NCBI GenBank assembly: GCA_022786605.1
Contig: JALFWW010000007.1
Coordinates: 1 to 64,000 of the forward strand
DNA length: 64,000 nucleotides
DNA from: Clostridia bacterium
Lineage (GTDB): Bacteria > Bacillota > Clostridia > Lachnospirales > Anaerotignaceae
Direction: 5' to 3'
Made by a program: the position numbers and the translations under genes. The notes under the pieces were generated by a model, which was not told where the DNA came from, did not search any database, and saw only the letters and a list, made by a program, of their open reading frames with translations. Each line of letters begins with the position of its first letter. Position 1 is the first letter of the stretch. Below, piece after piece: positions 25,785-33,969 of this stretch.

Positions 25785-26711
25785 ATGATTCATATACGGG
25801 TACCTGCCACATCTGCCAATATGGGACCTGGTTTTGACAGCATTGGTGTGGCGCTGCAGCTGTACAACCATTTGTGGGTAGAGGAAATCCCTGAGGGCGT
25901 GGAAATCGAAATCCGCAAGGAACAGCCCATTGCCATTCCTACAGACGAGAGCAACCTCATTTATCAGACCATGCGCAAACTTTATGACGCAAAGGGTCTG
26001 ACAATGCCCGGCGTGCGTCTGATCCAGTCTGACGATATCCCTATGGTACGGGGACTGGGCAGCAGTGCCGCTTGTATCGTCGGGGGGCTTATGGCGGCAA
26101 ATGAGCTGGCAGGCAGACCTTGCACCAAGGAAGAACTGGCGGAAATGGCAGCCCAGATGGAAGGTCACCCGGATAACTCCAACCCTGCCTTTTTCGGCAG
26201 CATGGTGGTAGGGGCTCTGGGCGAAAAAAATATGAAACATGTCCGTTTGGAGTTGCCCGATGACTTATTTTTTGCTATAATGGTGCCGGATTTCCCCGTT
26301 TCTACGGAGCGGTCAAGAAGCGTGCTGCCTGATGCTTATTCCCGGAGCGATGTTGTATTTAACGTGTCCCGGGCGGCATTATTGGTAGCGTCTTTGATGA
26401 CAGGGAAATTCGAAAACCTGGAGATGGCCATGGAGGATAAAATCCACCAGCCGTACAGAAAAGAACTGATCCCTCACATGGAGGATATATTTGCAAAAGC
26501 CAAGGAAAGCGGTGCCACGGCATGCTATTTGAGCGGCGCAGGTTCTACCTTGATGGCGATGGTAACAAAAGACAAGGCTGAAACATTCAGGAATCAAATG
26601 TCCGCCTACTTTGCAGCACTGCCCAACAACTGGCAGCTGACGCTGCTGAAGCCGGATCTGGAAGGTGCTGTAGTAGTGACTGAATCACAGGAGGAAGTAG
26701 AGAAATGTTAA
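25785..26711 (+). CDS. thrB: Homoserine kinase
   Basis: 308 residues. GHMP kinase: the N-terminal IRVPATSANMGPGFDSIGVAL and the ATP-binding loop MVRGLGSSAACIVGG (about 86-100) are diagnostic; SGAGSTLMAM near 250 is the third GHMP motif. It phosphorylates homoserine on the way to threonine. AAAGGAGG is 8 bases before ATG. Its end overlaps the start of aspartokinase by 7 bases. Confidence 0.92.
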   Translation: MIHIRVPATSANMGPGFDSIGVALQLYNHLWVEEIPEGVEIEIRKEQPIAIPTDESNLIYQTMRKLYDAKGLTMPGVRLIQSDDIPMVRGLGSSAACIVGGLMAANELAGRPCTKEELAEMAAQMEGHPDNSNPAFFGSMVVGALGEKNMKHVRLELPDDLFFAIMVPDFPVSTERSRSVLPDAYSRSDVVFNVSRAALLVASLMTGKFENLEMAMEDKIHQPYRKELIPHMEDIFAKAKESGATACYLSGAGSTLMAMVTKDKAETFRNQMSAYFAALPNNWQLTLLKPDLEGAVVVTESQEEVEKC

Positions 26712-27931
26712 TTGTGCAGAAATACGGCGGCAGCTCCGTCGCCAATGCAGAAAGAGTGTTCAACGTTGCCAAGCGGATTCTGGCAACACAGAAAGCAGGC
26801 AATGACGTTGTAGTTGTTCTGTCCGCACAGGGCAAGACTACAGACGGACTCATTGCTAAAGCAAAAGAAATCAATCCCAAGGCTAGCCGCAGAGAAATGG
26901 ATATGCTGCTGGTAACAGGGGAACAGCAGTCCGTAGCACTCATGGCAATGGCCATCAACGCGCTGGGCGGCAGAGCCGTTTCCCTCAATGCCGTACAGGT
27001 AGGGATTGAAACCACAAATACTTACAGCAATGCCCGTATTCGTAAAATCCATTCCGAACGCATTGAAAACGAACTGGAACAGGGCAACATCGTACTGGTG
27101 ACCGGTTTCCAGGGCGTGAACATGCTGGGGGATATGACCACACTGGGCCGCGGCGGTTCCGATACTTCCGCAGTGGCGCTGGCGGCAGCCCTCAACGCAG
27201 ATCTTTGTGAAATCTACACAGACGTAGAAGGTGTTTACACAGCAGACCCCCGCGTAGTAAAAGATGCCAGAAAGCTGGATGAGATCAGCTATGACGAAAT
27301 GCTGGAACTGGCGTCTTTGGGTGCGAAAGTGCTTCACTGCCGTTCTGTGGAAGTGGCGAAGAAGTACAATGTGAAACTGGTGGTGCGCTCCAGTATGTCT
27401 GACGCGCCTGGTACAGAAGTGAAGGAGGATTGTAAGATGGAAAGAATGCTGGTAAGCGGTGTAGCTGCGGATAAAAATGTATCCCGTATTTCAGTTTTAG
27501 GTGTAAAAGACGAGCCCGGTAAGGCTTTTGAGATATTCGATCTGATGGCAAGAGAAAAGGTAAGTGTAGATATCATTCTGCAGTCCAACGGACATGACGG
27601 CAGACAGGATATTTCCTTCACCATTGGTCAGGAAGATCTGGACATTGCCCTGAAGGCACTGGAAGAGAACAAAGAAAGACTGACAGCGCAGGAAATCGCT
27701 CATGACGAAAATGTTGCGAAACTGTCCATCGTTGGCGCGGGTATGGCAACAAACCCCGGTGTTGCGGCGATGTTCTTTGAAGCAATGTATGACGCAGGCG
27801 TAAACATCGAAATGATTTCCACATCTGAAATCAAGATCACACTGCTGATCCCCAGAAAAGACATTGACGAAGCCATGATCGCCGTACACGATAAATTCAA
27901 AATCGCGTCTGTAAATATGAGAAAAGACTGA
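26705..27931 (+). CDS. lysC: Aspartate kinase
   Basis: 408 residues. VQKYGGSSVAN (3-13) is the aspartokinase signature; GFQGVNMLGDMTTLGRGGSDTSAVALA (about 135-161) forms the substrate/ATP site. Two ACT domains form the C-terminal third (about 265-405), which suggests feedback control by lysine and/or threonine. It catalyses the first step of the aspartate family pathway. Translationally coupled to thrB, with AGGAGGAAG as ribosome site. Confidence 0.93.
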   Translation: MLIVQKYGGSSVANAERVFNVAKRILATQKAGNDVVVVLSAQGKTTDGLIAKAKEINPKASRREMDMLLVTGEQQSVALMAMAINALGGRAVSLNAVQVGIETTNTYSNARIRKIHSERIENELEQGNIVLVTGFQGVNMLGDMTTLGRGGSDTSAVALAAALNADLCEIYTDVEGVYTADPRVVKDARKLDEISYDEMLELASLGAKVLHCRSVEVAKKYNVKLVVRSSMSDAPGTEVKEDCKMERMLVSGVAADKNVSRISVLGVKDEPGKAFEIFDLMAREKVSVDIILQSNGHDGRQDISFTIGQEDLDIALKALEENKERLTAQEIAHDENVAKLSIVGAGMATNPGVAAMFFEAMYDAGVNIEMISTSEIKITLLIPRKDIDEAMIAVHDKFKIASVNMRKD

Positions 27932-27956
27932 GTTTTGAATGATCAGAAATAAGAAG

Positions 27957-27993
27957 AAGGAGTATTCCAAGCAATTGGGATGCTCCTTTTTTA
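27957..27993 (+). terminator. Terminator of thrB-lysC
   Basis: AAGGAGTATTCC pairs with GGGATGCTCCTT followed by TTTTTAT. Confidence 0.8.
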
Positions 27994-28151
27994 TAGGATT
28001 TTGTTGTCGTACATAGAAAGAGGAAAAGGCAGTAACCATTTTTGAAAAGGGAAGTGCGAAAGGCATGATTTTTCGTGGAAAAAGCAATGTTTTGGCGGTT
28101 TTTGGGTATTATCTGCCAGAAGATTTTTTTGTTTTTTGTATAACATGCCGC

Positions 28152-28180
28152 TTGTTTCTTTGTCTAAGTTCATGTACAAT
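28152..28180 (+). promoter_or_regulatory. Promoter of ispE
   Basis: TTGTTT (28152-28157), 17-base spacer, TACAAT (28175-28180). The start near 28187 leaves a leader of about 38 bases containing CTTGTATACAG. Confidence 0.6.
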
Positions 28181-28224
28181 AGGTACAAGACTTGTATACA
28201 GTATAGAAAAAACGAGGGAACGAC

Positions 28225-29142
28225 GTGGAAGAAATCAAATTAAAAGCACGGGCAAAAATCAACTTAACATTGGACGTGACAGGCAAGCGGGACAACGGCT
28301 ACCATGAACTGCGGATGATCATGCAGACCGTAGGGCTTTATGATGAAATCGTTCTGCAAAAGATTCCTGAAAATGAAATCCGTTTGGAATCCAACGTCAG
28401 CTGGCTGCCTGCGGACAGCCGCAATCTGGCATGGCGTGCGGCGGAACTGATGCGTGATACCTACGACATCAAAGAAGGCGTTCTGATTCGCATTGATAAA
28501 CGGATTCCTGTGGCGGCAGGTCTGGCTGGAGGCAGCGCGGACTGTGCGGCAGTGCTGGTGGGCATGAATAAACTGTTTTCACTGAAACTGCCCGCAAAAA
28601 AGCTGGAAGAGATGGCTTTGACCATGGGAACGGATATCCCTTACTGTGTGCGCAGAGGAACGGTGCTGGCAGAAGGCGTGGGGGAAGTATTGACCAATAT
28701 TGAGCCTCCCTGTCCATTTTGTTATGTGGTACTGGCAAAACTGCCTGTAAGCGTGTCCACGGCGAAGGTCTACCAGAGCCTGAAATGGGATCAGGTGGAA
28801 GAGCATCCTGATACCAAAGGAATGCTGGCGGCAATGGCGGCAGGAGATGTGCCTGCCATGGGGCGGCTGCTGGGCAATGTACTGGAAACAGTCACCATAC
28901 CCATGTATCCGAAAATTGCCGCAATCAAAGAAAGTATGTTGGAAAACGGAGCGGAGGGTGCCCTCATGAGCGGCAGCGGTCCTACGGTTTTTGGTCTGTT
29001 TACCCAACAGGAAAGGGCGAAAGAAGCGGCGAAGGTCCTGCGGAAGCGGTTCGCCATGAGAGATGTATTTGTGACACAGATTTACCATGTGCCCCATGGC
29101 AAGAAGGAAAGGAGAACGACTGATGGCAGACACAAGATTTAA
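28225..29142 (+). CDS. ispE: 4-diphosphocytidyl-2-C-methyl-D-erythritol kinase
   Basis: 305 residues. GHMP kinase of the MEP isoprenoid pathway: KARAKINLTLDVTGKRDNGYHELRMIMQTV at the N-terminus and PVAAGLAGGSADCAAVLVGMN (about 93-113) as ATP loop; MSGSGPTVFGLF near 250. Cytoplasmic. Start is GTG, 5 bases after GAGGGA. The 3' end overlaps the GntR gene by 20 bases. Confidence 0.93.
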   Translation: MEEIKLKARAKINLTLDVTGKRDNGYHELRMIMQTVGLYDEIVLQKIPENEIRLESNVSWLPADSRNLAWRAAELMRDTYDIKEGVLIRIDKRIPVAAGLAGGSADCAAVLVGMNKLFSLKLPAKKLEEMALTMGTDIPYCVRRGTVLAEGVGEVLTNIEPPCPFCYVVLAKLPVSVSTAKVYQSLKWDQVEEHPDTKGMLAAMAAGDVPAMGRLLGNVLETVTIPMYPKIAAIKESMLENGAEGALMSGSGPTVFGLFTQQERAKEAAKVLRKRFAMRDVFVTQIYHVPHGKKERRTTDGRHKI

Positions 29143-29806
29143 TATCAATTCTAACGAATATCTTCCCCTGCGGGATGTTGTATTCAATACACTGAGAGAC
29201 GCGATTTTGACAGGTAAACTGGTTCCTGGTGAAAGACTGATGGAAAACCAGCTGGCGGAAAAACTGGGTGTAAGCCGTACACCCGTCAGAGAAGCACTGC
29301 GTATGCTGGAACTGGAAAACCTGGTGGAACTGGTGCCCAGAAAAGGCGCGCAGGTGCTGGATATGAGCGAAAAAGACATCATCAACATCCTGGAAGTCAG
29401 AGGTGTTCTGGAAGGTCTGGCAACAGGTCTGGCTTGTAAGAAAATGGATGCGGAAAGTCTGGCAGAGCTGAAAGGTCTGGAAGAACGCTTTGAAAAAGCC
29501 ATTGCTGACAAAGCGCTGGAAGAAATCGCGGAAATCGACGAACAGTTCCACAACGTGATTTTTGGCTCCACCGATAATGACAAACTGATCCAGATTTTCA
29601 AAAACCTGCAGATTCAGCTGTACCGTTATCGTATGGCACACCTGAAACTGGATTCTTCTATCCCTGCCATTGTGGCACATCACAAAGGCATCATCCGTGC
29701 CATCGAAAACCACGATGTGGAAGAAGGTACCACTATGGCACAGGGTCATGTAAAATACCACACAGAATTCATTCTGCGTGCGGTTCGCAACAAAGAAACA
29801 AAGTAA
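29123..29806 (+). CDS. GntR-family (FadR/FCD) transcription regulator
   Basis: 227 residues. N-terminal winged helix (about 12-80: LRDAILTGKLVPGERLMENQLAEKLGVSRTPVREALRMLE) and an all-helical FCD ligand domain (about 85-220). Metal-coordinating residues of FCD domains are apparent (DEQFHNVIFG and HHKGIIRAIENHD). The effector is unknown. It starts inside ispE with AAGGAG upstream. The genes it controls cannot be told; coupling to ispE is conserved in some Clostridia (recollection, unverified). Confidence 0.88.
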   Translation: MADTRFNINSNEYLPLRDVVFNTLRDAILTGKLVPGERLMENQLAEKLGVSRTPVREALRMLELENLVELVPRKGAQVLDMSEKDIINILEVRGVLEGLATGLACKKMDAESLAELKGLEERFEKAIADKALEEIAEIDEQFHNVIFGSTDNDKLIQIFKNLQIQLYRYRMAHLKLDSSIPAIVAHHKGIIRAIENHDVEEGTTMAQGHVKYHTEFILRAVRNKETK

Positions 29807-29830
29807 AAATATAAAATAACATAGAAGTGT

Positions 29831-29877
29831 AAAGCAGGGATTTCAGCGGCTCATGGCTTAGAAATACCTGCTTTTTA
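29831..29877 (+). terminator. Terminator of ispE-gntR
   Basis: AAAGCAGGGATTTC pairs with GAAATACCTGCTTT (single bulge) and ends in TTTTTATTTT. Confidence 0.85.
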
Positions 29878-29994
29878 TTTTAAAATTGCCTTTTTTGTAA
29901 TGATGTAAAAAGTGTTTTGTCTATATCAAAAAAGAGGAAAAGGCGCTGTCTATTTTCTGAAGAATCCTAGTCATATATAATATTGCAAAACATA

Positions 29995-30036
29995 AAAAGG
30001 TACATGCTTGCTTAAGGCGCAAGTATGTACCTTTAA
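29995..30036 (-). terminator. Terminator of the small lipoprotein gene
   Basis: AAAGGTACATGCTTGC pairs with GCAAGTATGTACCTTT around TTAAGGC. It is 11 bases past the minus-strand stop. Confidence 0.85.
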
Positions 30037-30047
30037 ATATGATGCAA

Positions 30048-30407
30048 TTATTCGTGGATAACCGCACCTGTTTCATCTACTTTGTAGATTGATAAAGCCG
30101 TCAGTTGTCCTGAAGAATCATCGGTTACATTCTCTGCCAGCAGCACTTTTGCATATTCACCAATGGTGAAATTGGGGCATCCATTTGCTGACGCAACCGC
30201 GGTAGATACCTCCATTGTTGTACCATCCAAAAGATCAGTATTTCCAATATCATTTACTTCAATCAATAAATATTCTGTTTCAACTTTTACAATTTCTCCT
30301 GAGAAAAAATATTGCATATTGTTGTTGCCTTGTTGGAGTTGATTGCTACAAGCAGTTAATGCAAGCACTTCCATCAATATGAAGGCGATTATTGCTATTT
30401 TTTTCAT
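30048..30407 (-). CDS. Small lipoprotein
   Basis: 119 residues. Lipoprotein signal with lipobox LTAC (cysteine at residue 20). The mature part is a short, acidic beta-rich domain (FSGEIVKVETEYLLIEVNDIG, then FTIGEYAKVLL) resembling small OB-fold-like lipoproteins such as DUF3221; this is only a shape match. GGAGG precedes the ATG by about 8 bases. It is monocistronic with an ECF-type promoter, so probably part of an envelope-stress response. Confidence 0.75.
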   Translation of the reverse strand: MKKIAIIAFILMEVLALTACSNQLQQGNNNMQYFFSGEIVKVETEYLLIEVNDIGNTDLLDGTTMEVSTAVASANGCPNFTIGEYAKVLLAENVTDDSSGQLTALSIYKVDETGAVIHE

Positions 30408-30446
30408 AACACATACCTCCAGTCCATTTTATTGGTTTTTACTGAT

Positions 30447-30475
30447 ATAGACGAAAAAATTTCAAATTGGTTCTA
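30447..30475 (-). promoter_or_regulatory. ECF-type promoter of the small lipoprotein gene
   Basis: Reading the minus strand: AGAACC (ending at 30469), a 16-base spacer, then GTCTAT (30452-30447). This is the general ECF pattern (AACC/CGTC). The spacer is one base shorter than in P1-P3, though its AACCAATT and T-run resemble P3. It may belong to the same sigma factor or to the one at 33437. Confidence 0.55.
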
Positions 30476-30559
30476 TTTATATAGCGAATCATATACGATA
30501 AATTTTTTGTTCGTTGTCTTTTTCCCGGTTAAATGGATATGTGTCTGAGAACTTGCAAA

Positions 30560-31693
30560 TCAGGTTTCTTTCGGCAAAGGATAGGTCTTGTCCAAAAGTG
30601 GATAAAATTTCTCCCTGTTTTCCCACAAATCAATTTCGCTGTAAGTTTCCAGAAGCAAAATGTCCGTTCCTTTCTGTATTACCAGATATTGTCGGGAATT
30701 TGTGGCCCGGTACGTAATTTCTGTGCCATCGTCAAGGGTCTGATTTTCCATCTCTGTCAGATTGCCATTGGCTGTGGTAATCAGATAGTTTCTGCTGATG
30801 CTTCTGGACAGAAAGTCTGTTTTGCACTGGAAATATTGGGTGTCCAGATAGAAATCCTCGCCGAACTGGAAGATATCATACTGCACTGGTGCCAGAAAGG
30901 AAGTGTAGTAGGACAAACTGACTTTTGTGGACTCTGCATCGCATCCAAAAACCGCAGGAGAAAGGATGGGCAGTTCTTCTCCGCTGTAGGCGGACAGGGA
31001 GATATGTTCCTCGAAATTCCGCATCCACAAAGGTGTCAGCAATGCCACAAGGCACAGCACATCTACTGTGATGCGGTAACAAATCCGCAGATACAGTTTT
31101 TTTCTGGTTGCATAGAAATCTGCTGGTTCTGGGGATGACTGTTCTGCTTTCAGCTGTTTCTTCAGCTTTTGCACAGAGCGATATTCTTTGGTTACGTCCA
31201 GAAAATATAAAACCAACAGAAGGAACAGCACCAATATGCTGTTGGAATGCCGCAGCCAGGAAATCCAGCGACCGGTGAAAATATGCAGACACATCACCAG
31301 AAGAAGGAAAAGGAAAACGGCGGCAATATGAAGCAGAGATTTTTTCTGCAATTTCCCAAAGGCTTCCATCTGCAGTTCAGGGTCTGTATGTAGTTCTGGC
31401 AGGGAAAAATCATCGGTGCCATAGACCACCAGATGTTCCGAGCGATTGTCGATGTATTTCCAGCCAAATTCTTCGTAAAGCTGTCGTCGTTCCTGACTAG
31501 GGTCCCAGCAGCGGTCTGGGTCCGCGTCTACTCGATAGCGCATGGGCTTTGGTGTGCCTTTCTCAAACTTGGCAAAGGCGCGGCGGCAGGAAATGAGAAA
31601 CAGCCCTTCTTCTTGCGCCAGTTCTTCCAGCCAAGCTTCAAAAGTCTTGATTTCATAAGGGGCGCAAGGTATCAATCGCCGAATATATGTCAT
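30560..31693 (-). CDS. DUF2812 membrane protein (distal copy)
   Basis: 377 residues. DUF2812 at the N-terminus (about 15-110: LEELAQEEGLFLISC, KFEKGTPKPMRYRVDAD, LYEEFGWKYID), then membrane spans (about 125-150, 155-175, 205-230) and an extracytoplasmic C-terminal part of about 145 residues. ATG at 31693 follows AGGAGGAG; its first 41 bases overlap the end of the upstream DUF2812 gene, so the two are coupled. Family function is unknown; such proteins pair with PadR regulators. Confidence 0.82.
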   Translation of the reverse strand: MTYIRRLIPCAPYEIKTFEAWLEELAQEEGLFLISCRRAFAKFEKGTPKPMRYRVDADPDRCWDPSQERRQLYEEFGWKYIDNRSEHLVVYGTDDFSLPELHTDPELQMEAFGKLQKKSLLHIAAVFLFLLLVMCLHIFTGRWISWLRHSNSILVLFLLLVLYFLDVTKEYRSVQKLKKQLKAEQSSPEPADFYATRKKLYLRICYRITVDVLCLVALLTPLWMRNFEEHISLSAYSGEELPILSPAVFGCDAESTKVSLSYYTSFLAPVQYDIFQFGEDFYLDTQYFQCKTDFLSRSISRNYLITTANGNLTEMENQTLDDGTEITYRATNSRQYLVIQKGTDILLLETYSEIDLWENREKFYPLLDKTYPLPKET

Positions 31694-32918
31694 ATGATTC
31701 TCCTCCTTTTTGTAAAGGTGTGTAGGTTTTTGTAAAGAGTTCCGCAAAATCCTCCGCATGGTCTTTCAGAGAAGCTTCACCGGAGTAATGGACCACCAGC
31801 ACACGATTTCCTTGCCGCAGAAGAAGGATTTGCTTCTGCCCCAGTGTGTTTTTGAAATAACTTTCGGAAAAACCGGGCATATGAAGATTTTCTTTTTTAC
31901 TGTTATCACTGGGCATGCCGGGAGCGTTGGCATAAAGATTTACCAGATCCATGCCGACGATTTTTGCCAGAAACGAATTTGTCAGTTCTCCATAAAAAGA
32001 AGTCATGGATGTGGCAATGGCTGGCATGTTCGGGTCTGTGTGATAAGCTGTCTGACTGATTTGGAATGTGGCAGGTGCAAGCATGTTCGTGGTGCTGCGC
32101 ACATAATTGGAATCGCTGTTTTCACTGCCAATGGTAATAGGGTCATAAGGTGTCTGCACCCAGTCGGGAGAAATGCCCATCTCCGCCAAAGGTACATAGG
32201 GCAGGGGCTTCTCCACGGAAGTCAGTGCTTGGGTGATTTGGTCCTTTTCATCCCATTCCATCAATTTGTCTCTGAAGGGCAGCAGGAACAGCACAAACAG
32301 TGCCAGCGCAATGGTCTGCAAAGAAAGGATGTTCAGGTATCCTTTGTGGTGACTGAGGGGGTTCCCCTGAGAAAGATTTCTGTAAATCTTCCAAAGCCGC
32401 AGTACAGACCAGAGAATCAAAACAGCAAAGGACAACAGCGTCACCAGAGCAAAAGCGGAAAAACGAGGACAGTCCAGCAAAAATCCCGGATGATACAGGG
32501 GAATCCCCAGAAAGATGGTCAGCAAAACAAGGGCTGCCAATCCAAACATGCTGAAATTCCGACACATGCGTTTGTAGCCTTTTGCCTGTACCAACGGGTC
32601 ACAGTGGATTTCCGGTGTATGGGGATTTTCCGCCATGAATATGAAAAAGAAATGGGAAAAAGGTGTCAGGTATTTCCAGCCAAATTCCTCATAAAATTGC
32701 ACCATTTCCTGAGAAGGTGTCCGCACCGTATCGGGGATTGGTTCCAACCGATAACGAACAGGGGCAGGTGTGCCTTTTTCAAACTGACAGAAAGGCAGGA
32801 AATAGCCCACTTTTTTCAGGAACCAACCTTTTTTCGCCATGTCCTCCAGAAAGGTCTCCATGGCATCGGGAAAGGCAACGGGCAGGAATGTGGGTAAATA
32901 TAAATGACGATGTTTCAT
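31653..32918 (-). CDS. DUF2812 membrane protein (proximal copy)
   Basis: 421 residues, paralogous to the next gene. DUF2812 N-terminal domain (about 15-110: METFLEDMAKKGWFLKKV, QFEKGTPAPVRYRLEPI, FYEEFGWKYLT), about four membrane spans (about 130-245) and a C-terminal extracytoplasmic part. Start ATG is 10 bases after AAAGGAGGGG; longer frames to 33185 run antiparallel to no ribosome site. It follows padR by 20 bases. Confidence 0.85.
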   Translation of the reverse strand: MKHRHLYLPTFLPVAFPDAMETFLEDMAKKGWFLKKVGYFLPFCQFEKGTPAPVRYRLEPIPDTVRTPSQEMVQFYEEFGWKYLTPFSHFFFIFMAENPHTPEIHCDPLVQAKGYKRMCRNFSMFGLAALVLLTIFLGIPLYHPGFLLDCPRFSAFALVTLLSFAVLILWSVLRLWKIYRNLSQGNPLSHHKGYLNILSLQTIALALFVLFLLPFRDKLMEWDEKDQITQALTSVEKPLPYVPLAEMGISPDWVQTPYDPITIGSENSDSNYVRSTTNMLAPATFQISQTAYHTDPNMPAIATSMTSFYGELTNSFLAKIVGMDLVNLYANAPGMPSDNSKKENLHMPGFSESYFKNTLGQKQILLLRQGNRVLVVHYSGEASLKDHAEDFAELFTKTYTPLQKGGESYDIYSAIDTLRPL

Positions 32919-32938
32919 AGAAAGCCCCTCCTTTTTGA

Positions 32939-33265
32939 TTACAACTCTGTGTGTGTTTCCTCCTCCGCATCCAGCAGACAGCGGCGGAGCCGTTCCACTT
33001 CCTCGGCGTAGATGCGCCGCCCTCGCTCGGTGATGCGGTAGGTACGTTTTCGTCCTTGGATTTCTGTTTCTTCCAAAAGACCTTCTGATTGGAATTTTGC
33101 CAGTATGGTGTACAGGGTACCGGGACCCATTTGGATACGTCCTTTTGTTTTCCGATCGATGAAAGCGGCAACGTCTGTGCCGCACATATCTGTTTTCAAA
33201 AATGCCATCAAGACATAAAACATGGTTTCTGTTAAGATTTCCAGTGATTTTTTTGCCAAAGCCAT
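32939..33265 (-). CDS. PadR-family transcription regulator
   Basis: 108 residues. Winged helix of PadR type (TETMFYVLMAFL, GRIQMGPGTLYTILAKFQSEGLLEE, RTYRITERGRRIY), with a short C-terminal dimer helix. PadR repressors followed by DUF2812 genes are a recurrent Firmicutes module. It is probably autoregulated through the direct repeats at 33289-33316 just upstream. AAAGGAAG precedes the ATG. Confidence 0.9.
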   Translation of the reverse strand: MALAKKSLEILTETMFYVLMAFLKTDMCGTDVAAFIDRKTKGRIQMGPGTLYTILAKFQSEGLLEETEIQGRKRTYRITERGRRIYAEEVERLRRCLLDAEEETHTEL

Positions 33266-33288
33266 CACTTCCTTTGCAGGAGATTTAT

Positions 33289-33346
33289 ATATCGTGTATC
33301 GATATCGTCTATCGATATTATAACATTGCAGACATTTGACCGTCAA
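33289..33346 (-). promoter_or_regulatory. padR promoter with 13-bp direct-repeat operator
   Basis: On the minus strand TTGACG (33346-33341), 18-base spacer, TATAAT (33322-33317), then ATCGATAGACGAT and ATCGATACACGAT in direct repeat, directly after the -10. The position over the transcription start fits autorepression by PadR. Confidence 0.7.
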
Positions 33347-33436
33347 TGAAAAACAGAAAAATATTGTCTGGGGGAAGTGATTTCCTGATTTTTTTCGTAC
33401 TATAAGAGAAGGCAGTTTTAGAAAGGAGGGTGCAGA

Positions 33437-33967
33437 TTGCAGGAGAAGAAAATCATGGATGATATCAAAGCTGGTGATGAGCAGGCAATGCAGAAGGTCA
33501 TCTGCCGTTATAGCCGGCTGTTGTGGTCCATCGTGGGGGCGGTGCTCAGTCAGGTGGGAACCGCGGAGGATATGGAAGAATGTGTGGCGGATGTATTCAT
33601 TGATTTGTGGGAGCATCCCCAGAAATATGAAGAAAGCCGGGGCAGTCTGAAAGGGTGGCTCTCTGTCATTGCCAGAAACAAAGCCATTGACCGCTATCGA
33701 CAAAAGACAAAGATACAGACCATTCCTTTAGAGGAAACGGTACTGGCGGAAATGGGCATGGAGCCGGAAAGTGAGAAAGAAGAAGGGCTGCGCGGGGCAT
33801 TGGCGAAGCTTACGGAAGAGGAAAAGGAAATCCTGCTGCGGCGATATGTTTACCAGCAGAAGCCCAAGGAAATGGCAGTGGCATTGGCGCTGTCTGTGAA
33901 ACAGGTGGAAAATCGGCTTTACCGCATCAAGGCGAAAATGCGGAAACAGATGGAACAGGAGGGATGA
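33437..33967 (+). CDS. ECF-type RNA polymerase sigma factor
   Basis: 176 residues, normal ECF length. Region 2 is at about 10-75 (GTAEDMEECVADVFIDLWEHP, LKGWLSVIARNKAIDRYR). Region 4 is at about 115-170 (LTEEEKEILLRRYVYQQ, LALSVKQVENRLYRIKAKMRKQM). TTG start with GAAAGGAGG 7 bases upstream; ATG 33455 is the alternative. The next gene starts at its stop and is a single-span membrane protein, the usual sigma/anti-sigma order. Divergent from padR, so the two systems share a 170-bp control region. Confidence 0.9.
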   Translation: MQEKKIMDDIKAGDEQAMQKVICRYSRLLWSIVGAVLSQVGTAEDMEECVADVFIDLWEHPQKYEESRGSLKGWLSVIARNKAIDRYRQKTKIQTIPLEETVLAEMGMEPESEKEEGLRGALAKLTEEEKEILLRRYVYQQKPKEMAVALALSVKQVENRLYRIKAKMRKQMEQEG

Positions 33968-33969
33968 GG

